64,000 nucleotides of DNA from Sphingomonas natans (GTDB taxonomy: Bacteria; Pseudomonadota; Alphaproteobacteria; Sphingomonadales; Sphingomonadaceae): assembly GCF_030546695.1 (NCBI RefSeq), contig NZ_JAUOTP010000008.1, forward strand, positions 62,001-126,000, given 5' to 3'. The notes beneath the pieces are model-generated. The model was not told the DNA's origin and searched no databases. It saw only the letters and a list, made by a program, of their open reading frames with translations. Position numbers and translations under genes: made by a program. Below, piece by piece: positions 32,574 through 42,510 of this stretch; position 1 is the first letter of the stretch; every line of letters starts with the position of its first letter.

Positions 32574-34568
32574 ATGTCCGCGATGCTGAAGATCAGCCTG
32601 CCCGATGGCTCCGTCCGCGAAGTCGCGGCTGGCACCACCCCGGCGGAGATCGCCGCGTCGATCGGGCCGGGCCTCGCCAAGGCGGCGATCGCGGCGCGCG
32701 TCGACGGCGAGCTGCGCGATATCATGCGTCCGCTGGAAAGCGATGCGAGCCTTGCGCTCGTCACCGCGCGCGACGAAGCGGATGCGCTGGAGCTGGCGCG
32801 CCACGATTATGCGCATGTGCTGGCGGAGGCCGTGCAGCATCTGTTTCCGGGAACGCAGATCACGTTCGGGCCTTCGACCGACGACGGCTTCTATTATGAT
32901 TTCGCGCCGAAGGACCGCGCCTTCACCGAGGAGGACCTGCCGGCGATCGAGGCCGAGATGCGGCGCATCATCGGCAAGGACGAGAAGCTGATCCGCGAAG
33001 TCTGGGATCGCGACGATCTGATCGCGCTTTGGAAGCGGCAGGGCGAGACGTTCAAGGCCGAATGGGCGGCCGGACTTCCCGACGGCGACGAGATCACCGT
33101 GTATCGCGCGGGCGAGTTCCTCGACATGTGCCGCGGGCCGCATATGGCCTCCACGGGCAAGCTCGATCCGAACGCTTTCAAGCTGACGCGCGTCTCCGGC
33201 GCGTATTGGCGCGGCGACCAGAAGAACGCGATGCTGTCCCGCATCTACGGGACGGGCTGGCTCAACAAGAAGCAGCTCGACGCGCATCTGACGCGGCTGG
33301 AGGAGGCCGCCAAGCGCGACCATCGCCGGATCGGCCAAGAGATGGACCTGTTCCACCTCCAGAGCGAGGCGCAGGGCTCGGTCTTCTGGCACCCCAAGGG
33401 CTATGTGATGTGGCGCGCGCTGGAGGCCTATATGCGCCGCCGGCTGGACGCGGCCGACTATCGCGAGGTGAAGACGCCGCAGCTGATGGATGCGCGCCAG
33501 TGGGAGCAGAGCGGCCATTGGGGCAAATATCGCGAGAATATGTTCGTCGTGCCCGACGAGGTGCCCAATACCGAGGACGAGGGCGCAATCCTCTCGGGAA
33601 CGGGCGACCTGATGGCGCTCAAGCCGATGAACTGCCCCGCGCATATCCTGATCTTCAAGCAGGGCATCAAATCCTATCGCGACCTGCCGATCCGGATGGC
33701 GGAATTCGGCTGCTGCCACCGCAACGAGGCGCATGGCGCGCTCCACGGGCTGATGCGCGTGCGCCAGTTCACGCAGGACGACGCGCATATCTTCGTGACG
33801 CCCGACCAGCTCGTCGGCGAGGTCGTGGCGTTCTGCGACCTGCTCGACACGGTCTACAAGGATCTCGGTTTCGAGAGCTACCAGATCAAGCTGGCGCTGC
33901 GCCCCGACAAGCGCTTCGGCTCCGAAGAGATGTGGGACTGGGCCGAGCAGTCGTTGCGCGATGCGGTCGCGGCGACGGGCCGCGCGACCGAGGCGTTCGG
34001 CTGGGAAGAGCTTCCTGGCGAGGGCGCCTTCTACGCGCCGAAGCTGGAATTCCACCTGACCGACGCGATCGGGCGGACGTGGCAGTGCGGCACGCTACAG
34101 ACCGACACGGTCCTGCCCGAGCGGCTCGACGCGAGCTTCATCGGCGAGGATGGCGCACGCCACCGGCCGATCATGCTCCACCGCGCGATCCTCGGGACGT
34201 TCGAGCGCTTCCTGGGGATTTTGATCGAGCACCATGCCGGGCGAATGCCGATGTGGCTGTCGCCCGTGCAGGCGGTGGTGGCGACGATCGTCTCCGATGC
34301 GGACGATTATGCCCATGCGGCGATCGCGAAGCTGCGTGCGGCGGGGCTGCGCGTCGAGGGCGATCTGCGCAACGAGAAGATCAACTACAAGGTACGCGAG
34401 CATAGCCTCGCGCGCGTGCCGGCTTTGCTCGTCGTCGGCCGGCGCGAGGCCGAGGAAGGCACGGTCGCGATCCGCCGGCTCGGCAGCGAGGGCCAGCAGA
34501 TCCTGAGCCTCGACGAGGCGATCCGCCTGCTGACGGGCGAGGCGACGCCACCGGACCTGATGGCATGA
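32574..34568 (+). CDS. thrS: Threonyl-tRNA synthetase
   Basis: Charges tRNA-Thr and edits mischarged serine. The start at 32574 ([13 protein letters not shown]) gives 664 aa, normal for the full-length enzyme. The domains are TGS (residues 1-65), the editing domain with [10 protein letters not shown] (the HxxxH site) and CRGPH, the class II catalytic core with the zinc ligands in MNCPAHI and the [17 protein letters not shown] segment, and the C-terminal anticodon-binding domain. The usual neighbours infC-rpmI-rplT are not adjacent; infC lies 1.6 kb downstream. Its stop overlaps the following gene by 4 nt. Confidence 0.97.
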   Translation: MSAMLKISLPDGSVREVAAGTTPAEIAASIGPGLAKAAIAARVDGELRDIMRPLESDASLALVTARDEADALELARHDYAHVLAEAVQHLFPGTQITFGPSTDDGFYYDFAPKDRAFTEEDLPAIEAEMRRIIGKDEKLIREVWDRDDLIALWKRQGETFKAEWAAGLPDGDEITVYRAGEFLDMCRGPHMASTGKLDPNAFKLTRVSGAYWRGDQKNAMLSRIYGTGWLNKKQLDAHLTRLEEAAKRDHRRIGQEMDLFHLQSEAQGSVFWHPKGYVMWRALEAYMRRRLDAADYREVKTPQLMDARQWEQSGHWGKYRENMFVVPDEVPNTEDEGAILSGTGDLMALKPMNCPAHILIFKQGIKSYRDLPIRMAEFGCCHRNEAHGALHGLMRVRQFTQDDAHIFVTPDQLVGEVVAFCDLLDTVYKDLGFESYQIKLALRPDKRFGSEEMWDWAEQSLRDAVAATGRATEAFGWEELPGEGAFYAPKLEFHLTDAIGRTWQCGTLQTDTVLPERLDASFIGEDGARHRPIMLHRAILGTFERFLGILIEHHAGRMPMWLSPVQAVVATIVSDADDYAHAAIAKLRAAGLRVEGDLRNEKINYKVREHSLARVPALLVVGRREAEEGTVAIRRLGSEGQQILSLDEAIRLLTGEATPPDLMA

Positions 34569-34936
34569 CGCGCGGCGCGGCTTTCCTCGCGCTCGCGATG
34601 CTCGCCGGCGCCGCGACCGCCCAGCCCGCGCCGACGCATTATGGGCTGATTGGCCAGATGAAGGCGGTGCCGGGCAAGCGCGCCGAGCTGGCAGCGATCC
34701 TGCTGGCGGGCACGGCCAAGATGCCGGGCTGCCTCGGCTATCTCATCGCCGAGGATGCCAAGGATCTCGACGCGCTGTGGATCACCGAGACGTGGGACAG
34801 CAAGGCGAGCCATGACGCCTCGCTCTCGCTGCCTGCGGTCCGCGCCGCGATCGCCAAGGGCCGGCCGCTCATCGCCGGCTTCGGCCAGAGCATCGAGACG
34901 AAGCCGCTCGGCGATGCGGCGACGGCCGCTCGATAA
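34565..34936 (+). CDS. Exported antibiotic-biosynthesis-monooxygenase-fold protein
   Basis: A 123-aa protein with a signal peptide ([19 protein letters not shown], cut near residue 20) and a single ABM/quinol-monooxygenase-like ferredoxin fold. Visible are [54 protein letters not shown] and a final strand. ABM-fold proteins handle quinols, haem or small reactive molecules; substrate is unknown. The ATG overlaps the thrS stop (ATGA). Location outside the cytoplasm is unusual for this fold but supported by the leader. Confidence 0.8.
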   Translation: MTRGAAFLALAMLAGAATAQPAPTHYGLIGQMKAVPGKRAELAAILLAGTAKMPGCLGYLIAEDAKDLDALWITETWDSKASHDASLSLPAVRAAIAKGRPLIAGFGQSIETKPLGDAATAAR

Positions 34937-34942
34937 TCGCCG

Positions 34943-35473
34943 TCAGGCGGTCGCCGCGTGACGCTGGCGACGCAGCGCGGCGCCGATCGTACCGAAGCCG
35001 AGCAGCATCATCGCCCATGTCGCGGATTCGGGAACTGAGCCGGCCGGGGCCGCCGCCAGCGTGAGCGATGCGGGCAGGATCAGCCGTCCGAAGCCATTGT
35101 CGGCGAATTCGTGATAGAAGCTCGTATCGCTGGAATCACGGTAGAGGGTGTAGCCGACGCCGCCCGCAGTGAAGGTCAGCCCGAAGCTGTCGACGTAGCT
35201 CTGGAAGCCGTAATCAGGCACGGTCGGAACATAGACTTCGGAAAAATCGGTGAAGCCGTCGATCGCGATGCCGCCACGCGTGCCGCTGATCGCCGTGACG
35301 AGATAGCCATTGGCAAAATAGGGATCGGCATCCGCCTCGATCGCGGCCGAGACCGACACGGGCGCGTTCACGCCGTCCGCAAATGTCGTGTAATTGAGCA
35401 GAAAGCTCGCGGCGGAAGATGGCGCGGCGCACAGAACGAGCAAAAGTGCGGCGGCGATGGCGCGGATGGTCAC
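34943..35473 (-). CDS. Exported protein with PEPxxWA-CTERM sorting tail
   Basis: A 176-aa exported protein starting with GTG at 35473, chosen for the GGGAG upstream and because it opens the signal peptide (VTIRAIAAALLLVLCAAPSS). The longer upstream frame lacks such a leader. The mature domain is beta-rich (FLLNYTTFADGVNAPVSVSA, DSFGLTFTAGGVGYTLY). The C-terminus has VPESATWAMM, a hydrophobic helix and RRQRH, the sphingomonad sorting motif, with Ser in place of the usual second Pro. It is convergent with the preceding ABM-fold gene. Confidence 0.82.
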   Translation of the reverse strand: MTIRAIAAALLLVLCAAPSSAASFLLNYTTFADGVNAPVSVSAAIEADADPYFANGYLVTAISGTRGGIAIDGFTDFSEVYVPTVPDYGFQSYVDSFGLTFTAGGVGYTLYRDSSDTSFYHEFADNGFGRLILPASLTLAAAPAGSVPESATWAMMLLGFGTIGAALRRQRHAATA

Positions 35474-35600
35474 GAAAGCTACTCCCTGTTGAACCCGCTC
35501 TCTTGGGATAAGAGCGGTTCGACAAAGACGCTTAACAGTCCGGTAACATACCGGAAAGATGTGGAAGGAACTTTGCGCGCCACGGAGGCATCTCAACGAT

Positions 35601-36122
35601 ATGAATGATCTCCCGCCTCTGCCGAGCCCCGAGCGCCTCCAGGAATTGCTGTTCGATGCCGCGCGCATGGGGCGCGACGACGTCATCCCGGCGCTGTTGC
35701 GCGCGGGTGCGGACATCGAGGGGCTCGACGCGCGTAACCATTCGCCGCTGATCCTCGCCAGTTACAACGGCCAGGAAAGCACGACCGCTTTGCTGCTGGC
35801 CGAGGGCGCGCGGCCCGATAGCGAGACGGGCAACAGCGCGCTGATGGGCGTGGCGTTCAAGGGCTATGCGGCGATCGCGCGGACGCTGATCGCGGGCGGC
35901 GCGAACGTCGATTACCGCAACGGCGCGGGCCAGAATGCGATGATGATGGCGGTGCTGTTCAACCGGACAGAGATCCTCGATCTGCTGATCGCGGCCGGCG
36001 CGGATCCGCACGGCCGCGACGCCGCGGGCAACACGCTCGCGTCGCTCGCCGAAGCGCAGGGAAATGACGCGCTGGCGGCGCGCTTCGCAGAGTCTGCGGG
36101 CGTCGACGCAGCCCGCCTTTAA
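35601..36122 (+). CDS. Ankyrin-repeat protein
   Basis: A 173-aa soluble protein built of about four ankyrin repeats: LLFDAARMGRDDVIPALLRA then GADIEGLDARNHSPLILAS; ESTTALLLAEGARPDSETGN; YAAIARTLIAGGANVDYRNG; and RTEILDLLIAAGADPHGRD. Each shows the G-A-x-x-x-x/L-L-A-A-G-A spacing of the repeat. The ATG at 35601 is used; an in-frame upstream start at 35559 is possible. Ankyrin proteins mediate protein contacts; the partner is unknown. It is upstream of infC by 63 nt. Confidence 0.85.
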   Translation: MNDLPPLPSPERLQELLFDAARMGRDDVIPALLRAGADIEGLDARNHSPLILASYNGQESTTALLLAEGARPDSETGNSALMGVAFKGYAAIARTLIAGGANVDYRNGAGQNAMMMAVLFNRTEILDLLIAAGADPHGRDAAGNTLASLAEAQGNDALAARFAESAGVDAARL

Positions 36123-36185
36123 AAAAGCCGCTCGCTTCGCTATATCGGCGCGGTGCGGCATCCAGCCGCGACAGGAGAAAGCGTT

Positions 36186-36737
36186 ATACCACCGCCCATG
36201 ATGCGTCGTCCGCTCGGCCAGCAGCCGATGCCGATGAACGGCCCCCGCTATAACGAGTTCATCTCGAGCCAGAAGGTTCGCGTGATCGACGAGAATGGCG
36301 AGAATCTGGGCGTGATGTACACGCGCGAAGCGATGGCGCAGGCGAACGAGATCGGCCTAGATCTCGTCGAAGTCTCGCCCAATGCCGATCCGCCGGTCGC
36401 CAAGTTCCTGGACGTCGGCAAGTTCAAGTACGAGACCCAGAAGAAGGCCAACCTCGCCCGCAAGAGCCAGAAGACGCAGGAGATCAAGGAGATCAAGATG
36501 CGTCCGAACATCGACGACCATGATTATGACACGAAGATGAAGAAAATCTTCGAGTTCATCGAGGAAGGCGACAAGGTGAAATGCACCCTGCGCTTCCGTG
36601 GTCGCGAGATGGCGCACGGCCAACTCGGCATGCAGGTGCTCCAGCGCGTCCAGCAAGACGTCGCCGAGGTCGCCAAGGTCGAACAGCATCCGCGCATGGA
36701 AGGCCGGCAGATGCTGATGGTGATCGCGCCCAAGTAA
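36186..36737 (+). CDS. infC: Translation initiation factor IF-3, probable AUA start
   Basis: IF-3 keeps 30S subunits free and checks the start codon. The ATA at 36186 is placed 8 nt after AGGAG (36173-36177), which is ideal spacing. The first ATG (36198) is 20 nt away and has no better site of its own. infC is the classic gene with a non-AUG start, used for feedback control by IF-3. From 36186 the product is 183 aa: a Pro-rich lead, the N-terminal domain ([20 protein letters not shown]), the linker helix ([12 protein letters not shown]), and the C-terminal domain ([25 protein letters not shown]). rpmI and rplT do not follow. Confidence 0.9.
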   Translation: MPPPMMRRPLGQQPMPMNGPRYNEFISSQKVRVIDENGENLGVMYTREAMAQANEIGLDLVEVSPNADPPVAKFLDVGKFKYETQKKANLARKSQKTQEIKEIKMRPNIDDHDYDTKMKKIFEFIEEGDKVKCTLRFRGREMAHGQLGMQVLQRVQQDVAEVAKVEQHPRMEGRQMLMVIAPK

Positions 36738-36745
36738 GGCGTTCG

Positions 36746-36775
36746 GGCCGGCCGTTGCTAGACGGTCGGCCTTTT
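36746..36775 (+). terminator. Intrinsic terminator of infC
   Basis: GGCCGGCCGT (36746-36755) pairs with ACGGTCGGCC (36762-36771), one mismatch allowed, with a 6-nt loop and TTTT at 36772-36775. It overlaps the end of the convergent acylphosphatase gene (stop at 36758-36760). Confidence 0.75.
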
Positions 36776-37039
36776 CTCAAATCCTTGCAGCGTCTCGTGC
36801 GGTGGCGGATCGTCGCCGACGACGACATCCGCGACGCGCGACGCCGGCGAGCCTTCTCGCGCTTTCGCGACGATCGCTTCCACCATCTCCGTGGGGCCCT
36901 GCACGACCGCCTCGACGCTGCCGTCCGCGCGATTGCGGACCCAGCCGTCGAGCCCGAGCGCCTTCGCCTGCTCGGCGAACCAGGCGCGGTAGAAGACGCC
37001 CTGGACACGGCCGTTGATGCACAGCCGCCGGCGGATCAT
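36758..37039 (-). CDS. acyP: Acylphosphatase
   Basis: A 93-aa enzyme that hydrolyses acyl phosphates. The family signature GRVQGVFYR at residues 10-18 supplies catalytic Arg18 and the phosphate loop, and Asn36 in GWVRN positions the water. The C-terminal half has GSVEAVVQGP and the VADV strand. The start at 37039 overlaps the stop of the upstream membrane-protein gene by 4 nt. It is convergent with infC. Confidence 0.95.
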   Translation of the reverse strand: MIRRRLCINGRVQGVFYRAWFAEQAKALGLDGWVRNRADGSVEAVVQGPTEMVEAIVAKAREGSPASRVADVVVGDDPPPHETLQGFEKRPTV

Positions 37040-37395
37040 CGCCGGCCCCGCTTGCGGGCCGGCTGCCCGCCGATGAGCGCGGTCAGCAGGATCGGCCAGA
37101 ACAGGGTCCAGAAGATGTCGGCGATCGTGCCCGACAAGGTCCATTTGGTCGGGAAGAGCCAGTCGGCGGTCTCGTTGAGCGCTTCCAGCAGCATCAGCGG
37201 CAGCAGGTTGCGCGGATCGCCCCAGCGCCGGCCGCGCAGCAGCACCGTCGCCAGCCAGAGGATCAGGCCCGCATTCATGTGGAGCAGCTTGTCGCTGGCG
37301 GGGCCGTTGCGCTCGATCCAGAGCGCGGCGCCGTGATAGTGGCGCATGCCTTCGAGCAGGACGGCTTTGAGGGAATGGAGTGACGCGTCGATCAT
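37036..37395 (-). CDS. Small VanZ-like membrane protein
   Basis: A 119-aa protein with about three hydrophobic segments: [32 protein letters not shown] and [19 protein letters not shown]. The H-M-x-A-G-L and E-x-x-x-x-x-A-D-W pattern recalls VanZ-like proteins, but the match is weak. The function is unknown. Its stop overlaps the acylphosphatase start (ATGA), so the two are co-translated. Confidence 0.65.
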   Translation of the reverse strand: MIDASLHSLKAVLLEGMRHYHGAALWIERNGPASDKLLHMNAGLILWLATVLLRGRRWGDPRNLLPLMLLEALNETADWLFPTKWTLSGTIADIFWTLFWPILLTALIGGQPARKRGRR

Positions 37396-37545
37396 GAGCG
37401 ACGCGATACCTACCTGACCGTCGGTGTCGAGGGATCTGGCTGGTTTTGCGCCGAGATCTGGATGCGAGGCCCTTGGCGCGGGCTCTCGACTTCGCTCGAT
37501 CCCTGTGCGTTCTCGACGAGCTCGAACCGATCGGGGGTAGAAGGT

Positions 37546-37565
37546 GGGACGGCCGCGGCCGTCCC
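37546..37565. terminator. Perfect 20-bp GC palindrome after etfA
   Basis: GGGACGGCCGCGGCCGTCCC lies 10 bp beyond the etfA stop. It lacks a T-run, so it is a probable but weak terminator for the etfBA transcript. Confidence 0.5.
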
Positions 37566-37574
37566 AACCTCAGT

Positions 37575-38501
37575 TCACAGCTTGCCCGTCAGCTCCGGCA
37601 CGATCTTGAACAGGTCGCCGACCAGGCCGATGTCCGCGACCTGGAAGATGGGCGCGTCCTCGTCCTTGTTGATCGCGATGATCGTCTTCGAATCCTTCAT
37701 CCCCGCGAGATGCTGGATCGCGCCCGATATGCCGACCGCGACATAGACTTCGGGGGCGACGATCTTGCCCGTCTGGCCGACCTGATAATCGTTCGGCGCA
37801 TAGCCCGCATCGACGGCCGCCCGGCTCGCGCCGACGCCCGCGCCGAGCTTGTCGGCGAGCGGATCGATCACCTCGTGGAACTGCTCGGCCGAGGCGAGCG
37901 CGCGGCCGCCCGAGACGATGATCTTGGCCGAGGTGAGCTCGGGGCGCTCCGACTTGGCGATCTCGGCACCGACGAAGCTCGACAGGCCGGCATCGCTACC
38001 GGTCGCCGCTTCGATTACGCCCGAGCCGCCTTCGCGCGCGGCCTTCTCGAACGCGGTGCCGCGCACGGTGATGACCTTCTTGGAATCCGCCGACTGGACG
38101 GTCGCGATCGCATTGCCCGCATAGATGGGCCGGGTGAACGTGTCCGGCCCCTCGACCGAGAGGATGTCGCTGATCTGCATGACATCGAGCAAAGCCGCGA
38201 CGCGCGGCGCGATATTCTTGCCGTTCGAGGTGGCGGGCGCGACGAACGCGTCATGGTCCGCCATCATCGCGACGATCGCGGGCGCGACATTCTCGGGAAG
38301 AGCATGTTCGAACGCGGCATCGTCGAGCACCACGACCTTGGCGACGCCGGCGATCTTCGCGGCGGCCTCGGCCACGGAGCCGACACCGGCGCCGGCAACC
38401 AACAGATGCACGTCGCCGAGCTGGCTTGCGGCAGTGACAGTCGACAGCGTCGCGTCCTTGACCGCGCCGGCCTCATGCTCGACCCAGACGAGAACGCTCA
38501 T
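37575..38501 (-). CDS. etfA: Electron transfer flavoprotein alpha subunit
   Basis: A 308-aa FAD-binding subunit that, with EtfB, carries electrons from acyl-CoA and other dehydrogenases to ETF-ubiquinone oxidoreductase. The N-terminal domain starts [12 protein letters not shown]. The C-terminal FAD domain has [58 protein letters not shown] and the typical end [13 protein letters not shown]. The start overlaps the etfB stop by 4 nt (ATGA). Confidence 0.97.
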   Translation of the reverse strand: MSVLVWVEHEAGAVKDATLSTVTAASQLGDVHLLVAGAGVGSVAEAAAKIAGVAKVVVLDDAAFEHALPENVAPAIVAMMADHDAFVAPATSNGKNIAPRVAALLDVMQISDILSVEGPDTFTRPIYAGNAIATVQSADSKKVITVRGTAFEKAAREGGSGVIEAATGSDAGLSSFVGAEIAKSERPELTSAKIIVSGGRALASAEQFHEVIDPLADKLGAGVGASRAAVDAGYAPNDYQVGQTGKIVAPEVYVAVGISGAIQHLAGMKDSKTIIAINKDEDAPIFQVADIGLVGDLFKIVPELTGKL

Positions 38502-39247
38502 GCCGCCACTCCCAATGCCTTGAGCTTCGCCACCAGTTCATCGACACCGGCGACCTTGATTCCGGCCGAGCGCTTGGCCGGCTCGACCACCTTCAGCGTC
38601 TTCAGGCGCGGCGTGGTCTCGACGCCGTAATCGGCGGGCGTCTTCTGCAGGAGCGGCTTGGACTTGGCCTTCATGATGTTGGGCAGGCTCGCATAGCGCG
38701 GCTCGTTGAGGCGCAGATCGGTCGTCACGATCGCGGGCAGCTTGAGGCTGACCGTCTCGAGCCCGCCATCGACTTCGCGCGTGACCGCGACCGCATCGCC
38801 CGTGACCTCGACCTTGGACGCGAACGTGCCCTGGCCCCAGCCGAGCAAGGCCGCGAGCATCTGGCCGGTCTGGTTGCTGTCGTCGTCGATCGCCTGCTTG
38901 CCGAGGATCACGAGGCCGGGAGCCTCCTCATCCGCAATCGCCTTCAGGATCTTGGCGACGGCGAGCGGCTCGACCTCGTCGTCGGTCATGACGAGGATCG
39001 CGCGGTCGGCGCCCATCGCCAGCGCGGTGCGGAGCGTCTCCTGCGCCTTCTGCGGGCCGACGGAGACCGCGACGATCTCGGTGGCAGCGCCCTTCTCGCG
39101 CAGGCGGATCGCCTCTTCGACCGCAATCTCGTCGAACGGGTTCATCGACATCTTCACGTTGGCGAGATCGACGCCGGTGCCGTCCATCTTGACCCGCGGC
39201 TTCACATTATAGTCGATCACCCGCTTCACGGGCACCAGAACCTTCAT
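38498..39247 (-). CDS. etfB: Electron transfer flavoprotein beta subunit
   Basis: The 249-aa partner of EtfA. The start at 39247 ([14 protein letters not shown]) is the standard N-terminus; the longer upstream frame is not coding. Visible are [19 protein letters not shown], the AMP-binding region with [20 protein letters not shown], and the recognition-loop region [20 protein letters not shown]. The two genes form a translationally coupled pair. Confidence 0.97.
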   Translation of the reverse strand: MKVLVPVKRVIDYNVKPRVKMDGTGVDLANVKMSMNPFDEIAVEEAIRLREKGAATEIVAVSVGPQKAQETLRTALAMGADRAILVMTDDEVEPLAVAKILKAIADEEAPGLVILGKQAIDDDSNQTGQMLAALLGWGQGTFASKVEVTGDAVAVTREVDGGLETVSLKLPAIVTTDLRLNEPRYASLPNIMKAKSKPLLQKTPADYGVETTPRLKTLKVVEPAKRSAGIKVAGVDELVAKLKALGVAA

Positions 39248-39449
39248 GGCTCGTCTCCTCTCGTGGCCCCCATCGTAGCGGTGGAAGCTCGAACCGGATG
39301 CGCCCATGCTGGCCCCGGTCCTGTGTGCAGGGTTTAGCAGCGGATTGACGTATACGTAAAGAAGCTGCCCATTGCGTCTTCGTTGCGTCCGATCGCCTGT
39401 CCGCTCCGTTCGACCGGCCCGACGGCGATTGCAAATGCGAATTTGCGGA

Positions 39450-39487
39450 CTTGCGAAGGTCCATTCCGCAGAACGGACCTTCGCAAG
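39450..39487. terminator. Long perfect hairpin downstream of sucC
   Basis: CTTGCGAAGGTCC (39450-39462) and GGACCTTCGCAAG (39475-39487) form a 13-bp stem with a 12-nt loop, 5 bp beyond the sucC stop. It probably ends or stabilises the sucC message. The remainder of the 245-bp gap up to etfB shows nothing else clear. Confidence 0.6.
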
Positions 39488-39492
39488 TCGGC

Positions 39493-40692
39493 TCAGGCGG
39501 CCTTCTTGACCTGCGCGACGATTTTGCGGGCGGCGTCGCCCAGATCGTCGGCGGCCACGATCGGCAGACCCGAATTGGCGAGGATGTCCTTGCCCTGCTG
39601 GACGTTCGTGCCTTCGAGACGGACAACGAGGGGGACCGAAAGGTTCACTTCCTTCGCCGCGGCGACGATGCCTTCGGCGATGATGTCGCAGCGCATGATG
39701 CCGCCGAAGATGTTGACGAGGATGCCCTCGACCGCGGGATCGGACAGGATCAGCTTGAAGGCCGAGGTGACCTTCTCCTTGTTGGCGCCGCCGCCGACAT
39801 CGAGGAAGTTGGCGGGGAAGGCGCCGTTGAGCTTGATGATGTCCATCGTCGCCATGGCGAGGCCGGCGCCGTTGACCATGCAACCGATATTGCCGTCCAA
39901 CTTGATGTAGGCGAGGTCGTACTTGGACGCCTCGACCTCGGCCGGATCCTCCTCGGTCTCGTCGCGCAGCGCGAGGATATCGGGGTGGCGGTACAGGCTG
40001 TTCGAGTCGAACGACACCTTGGCATCGAGGACGAGGATCTTGCCGTCGACCGTCTCGACCAGCGGGTTGATCTCGAGCATCGACATGTCGGTCGCGATGA
40101 AGGCGTTGTAGAGCTGCTCGGCGACCTTGGCAGCCTGCTTGTTGAGATCGCCGGTCAGCTTGAGCGCGAAGGCGACCGCGCGGCCGTGATGCGCCTGGAA
40201 GCCCTCGGCCGGATCGATCGTGAAGGTGCGGATCAGCTCGGGCGTGTCATGCGCGACGGTCTCGATGTCCATGCCGCCTTCGGTGGAGACGACCATCGCG
40301 ACGCGGCCGGTGGCGCGATCGACGAGCATCGACAGATAATATTCCGACTTAATGTCCGCGCCGTCGGTGATGTAGAGGCGGTTGACCTGCTTGCCGGCAT
40401 CGCCCGTCTGGATCGTCACCAGCGTGTTGCCGAGCATGTCGGTGGCGTTGGCGCGGACTTCGTCCAGCGTCTTCGAGAGGCGGACGCCGCCCTTGGCCTC
40501 GGGGGCGAGTTCCTTGAACTTGCCCTTGCCGCGACCGCCGGCATGGATCTGCGACTTCACGACATAGAGCGGCCCGGGCAGCTTTCCGGCAGCCTCGACC
40601 GCCTCGTCGACACTCATGGCCGCGTAGCCGGCGGGAATCGCCACGCCGAATTTCGCGAGCAGTTCCTTAGCCTGATATTCGTGGATGTTCAT
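39493..40692 (-). CDS. sucC: Succinyl-CoA synthetase beta subunit (ADP-forming)
   Basis: TCA-cycle enzyme subunit that binds succinate and ADP; it works with SucD. The start at 40692 ([17 protein letters not shown]) is the family N-terminus and gives 399 aa. The ATP-grasp domain has [14 protein letters not shown] and [12 protein letters not shown]. The C-terminal ligase domain has [14 protein letters not shown] and [17 protein letters not shown]. sucD is not next to it: the convergent neighbour is a terminator then etfB, so the two subunits are encoded apart here. Confidence 0.97.
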   Translation of the reverse strand: MNIHEYQAKELLAKFGVAIPAGYAAMSVDEAVEAAGKLPGPLYVVKSQIHAGGRGKGKFKELAPEAKGGVRLSKTLDEVRANATDMLGNTLVTIQTGDAGKQVNRLYITDGADIKSEYYLSMLVDRATGRVAMVVSTEGGMDIETVAHDTPELIRTFTIDPAEGFQAHHGRAVAFALKLTGDLNKQAAKVAEQLYNAFIATDMSMLEINPLVETVDGKILVLDAKVSFDSNSLYRHPDILALRDETEEDPAEVEASKYDLAYIKLDGNIGCMVNGAGLAMATMDIIKLNGAFPANFLDVGGGANKEKVTSAFKLILSDPAVEGILVNIFGGIMRCDIIAEGIVAAAKEVNLSVPLVVRLEGTNVQQGKDILANSGLPIVAADDLGDAARKIVAQVKKAA

Positions 40693-40821
40693 CGGAAACC
40701 CCTTTTGGGCGAGCGAGGATCGACTCCCCGCGGAAAGGTGCCCCGGCCTAAAGCATAAGCAGCACGCAACCCGCAAGGCTGCGTCTCGCAAGCGCACAAA
40801 CGGATCGCTATGTAGGCGGCC

Positions 40822-41319
40822 ATGTCCTGGATTGCCGGCCTCTCGCTGTTCGTCGCAACCGTCGCCGGGATGGAGGCGTTCGCTTATGCCGCGCACCGCT
40901 GGGTGATGCACGGGCCGGGCTGGTTCCTGCACGCCAGCCACCACCGCGCGCGCAAGGGCAATTGGGAGCTCAACGATCTCTACGCGGTGATCTTCGCCGT
41001 GCCTTCGTTCGTGCTGCTGCTCGGCGGGGTGCAGCTCGGCTGGTGGCCGGGCTTCGCGTGGATCGGCGCGGGAATCGCCGCTTATGGCGCGATCTATTTC
41101 GGCTTCCACGACTGGATCGTCCACCAGCGGCTCCCCGGCCGCTTCGTGCCGCGCTCGACCTACATGAAGCGGATCGTGCAGGCGCACCGCCTGCACCATG
41201 CGGTGGAATCCAAGCATGGCACGGTCAGCTTCGGCTTCCTCGTCGCGCCGCGGCCCGAGATGCTGAAGGCCGAACTCAAGCGCCGCGCGCTGGAGGGCGT
41301 CCGCGCGCCGCGCGGTTGA
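40822..41319 (+). CDS. crtZ: Beta-carotene 3-hydroxylase CrtZ
   Basis: A 165-aa di-iron membrane enzyme that adds hydroxyls to the beta-ionone rings of beta-carotene to make zeaxanthin. The four histidine clusters of the fatty-acid-hydroxylase fold are present: HRWVMH, HASHH, HDWIVH and HRLHH. Hydrophobic helices lie at about residues 3-22 and 53-95. It is encoded 5 kb from the crtB-LOG-crtI-crtY cluster, but acts after CrtY in the same pathway. The start ATG at 40822 is divergent from sucC. Confidence 0.95.
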   Translation: MSWIAGLSLFVATVAGMEAFAYAAHRWVMHGPGWFLHASHHRARKGNWELNDLYAVIFAVPSFVLLLGGVQLGWWPGFAWIGAGIAAYGAIYFGFHDWIVHQRLPGRFVPRSTYMKRIVQAHRLHHAVESKHGTVSFGFLVAPRPEMLKAELKRRALEGVRAPRG

Positions 41320-41392
41320 AGCCGACCCTTTTTCGCAGATCGCGCGTTGTTCCGCCCGAGCTGCCCCGTGCAGCCCTTGCAAGGATGACATC

Positions 41393-41725
41393 ATGCGTAA
41401 ATTCGGAACCGCTCTGTTCGTCGGTCTCGTCGCGATCGGCACCAGCGCCGTCGCCGCCGGCCCGGTCAACGTTCGCCAGGCCAATCAGGAGCGCCGGATC
41501 GATGCCGGCGAGCGTTCGGGCAAGCTGACCCACGCCGAGCAAGCCCGCCTGGATGCCGAGCAGCGCTCGATCAAGCGCCTGGAGGCGCAGCTGAAGGCAC
41601 GCCACGGCGGCCACCTGACCGCGGCCGACAAGCGCCTGATCCATTCGCGCCAGGAAGCCGCCAACCGCCACATCCTCGCGCAGAAGCAGGATTCGCAGCG
41701 CGGCCGGAACAAGCTGAAGCTCTAA
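41393..41725 (+). CDS. Small exported basic helical protein
   Basis: A 110-aa protein with a signal peptide ([20 protein letters not shown], cut after AA near residue 22). The mature part is very basic and helical ([47 protein letters not shown]), with conserved-looking Gln/Arg-rich helices. Similar small proteins occur in sphingomonads, with no known role. It may bind nucleic acid or polyanions in the periplasm. Confidence 0.7.
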   Translation: MRKFGTALFVGLVAIGTSAVAAGPVNVRQANQERRIDAGERSGKLTHAEQARLDAEQRSIKRLEAQLKARHGGHLTAADKRLIHSRQEAANRHILAQKQDSQRGRNKLKL

Positions 41726-41733
41726 CGTCCGAC

Positions 41734-41757
41734 GCGGGGCGGCTACGGTCGCCCCGC
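41734..41757 (+). terminator. GC-rich hairpin after the small basic protein gene
   Basis: GCGGGGCG (41734-41741) and CGCCCCGC (41750-41757) form an 8-bp perfect stem with an 8-nt loop, just after the stop at 41725. There is no clear T-run. Confidence 0.45.
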
Positions 41758-41766
41758 TCCCGCCAC

Positions 41767-41785
41767 TGATCGACCAATACGATCA
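41767..41785. promoter_or_regulatory. Dyad upstream of ahpC, possible OxyR-type operator
   Basis: TGATCG-N7-CGATCA is a perfect palindrome about 90 bp before the ahpC start. ATCG-N7-CGAT has the spacing of the ATAG-N7-CTAT half-site of OxyR, the usual activator of ahpC, though the bases differ from that consensus. Confidence 0.45.
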
Positions 41786-41874
41786 GATCGCCGATATTAT
41801 CCAATTTGTTCTTTCAATCCCCGGTTCCTAAATGGACACTGTCGAGACCGACTCACAGCAAGGGAATTGAACCG

Positions 41875-42438
41875 ATGGCGATCATGAGCACGTCCATTAA
41901 GCCGTTTACGGCGACCGCCTTCAAGGAAGGCAAGTTCGTCGACGTCAGCGACGCCGACGTGAAGGGCAAATGGTCGGTCTTCTTCTTCTACCCGGCCGAT
42001 TTCACGTTCGTCTGCCCGACCGAGCTCGAGGATCTGGCCGACATCTACCCGACCCTGCAGGGCATGGGCGTCGAGGTCTATTCGGTCTCCACCGACACGC
42101 ATTTCAGCCACAAGGCCTGGCACGACACGTCGCCCGCGATCGGCAAGATCAACTATTACATGCTGGGTGACCAGAATCATGTGATCTCGAACAATTTCGA
42201 CGTGCTGCGCCCGGGCGTCGGCCTGGCCGACCGCGGCACCTTCGTCGTCGATCCCGAGGGCACGATCCAGCTCGTCGAAATCACGCCCGAGGGTGTGGGC
42301 CGCAACGCCGCCGAACTGCTGCGCAAGATCAAGGCGCTCCAGTATTGGGTCAGCCACCCGGGCGAGGTCTGCCCCGCCAAGTGGGAAGAGGGCGACACGA
42401 CGCTCGCACCCAGCCTGGACCTCGTCGGCAAGATCTAA
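41875..42438 (+). CDS. ahpC: Alkyl hydroperoxide reductase subunit C (2-Cys peroxiredoxin)
   Basis: The peroxidase half of the AhpCF system, reducing H2O2 and organic peroxides. The start at 41875 ([11 protein letters not shown]) is preferred because AAGGG sits before it and it matches the family. The protein is 187 aa with the peroxidatic Cys47 in FTFVCPTE and the resolving Cys166 in [10 protein letters not shown]. This is the robust AhpC type, with the C-terminal [15 protein letters not shown]. ahpF follows 72 nt downstream. Confidence 0.97.
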   Translation: MAIMSTSIKPFTATAFKEGKFVDVSDADVKGKWSVFFFYPADFTFVCPTELEDLADIYPTLQGMGVEVYSVSTDTHFSHKAWHDTSPAIGKINYYMLGDQNHVISNNFDVLRPGVGLADRGTFVVDPEGTIQLVEITPEGVGRNAAELLRKIKALQYWVSHPGEVCPAKWEEGDTTLAPSLDLVGKI

Positions 42439-42510
42439 CCAACACATCCGGGGCGGCGATCCGTCGTCGCCCCGGCACCTTCTTCCTCTCCAGCTTATCC
42501 GGAGTCTCCC

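Noticed and set aside
31413-34055. 880-codon open frame opposite thrS and the NfrA-like gene
   Set aside because: Very long, but it is antisense to thrS with all motifs intact; long antisense frames are normal at this GC content.
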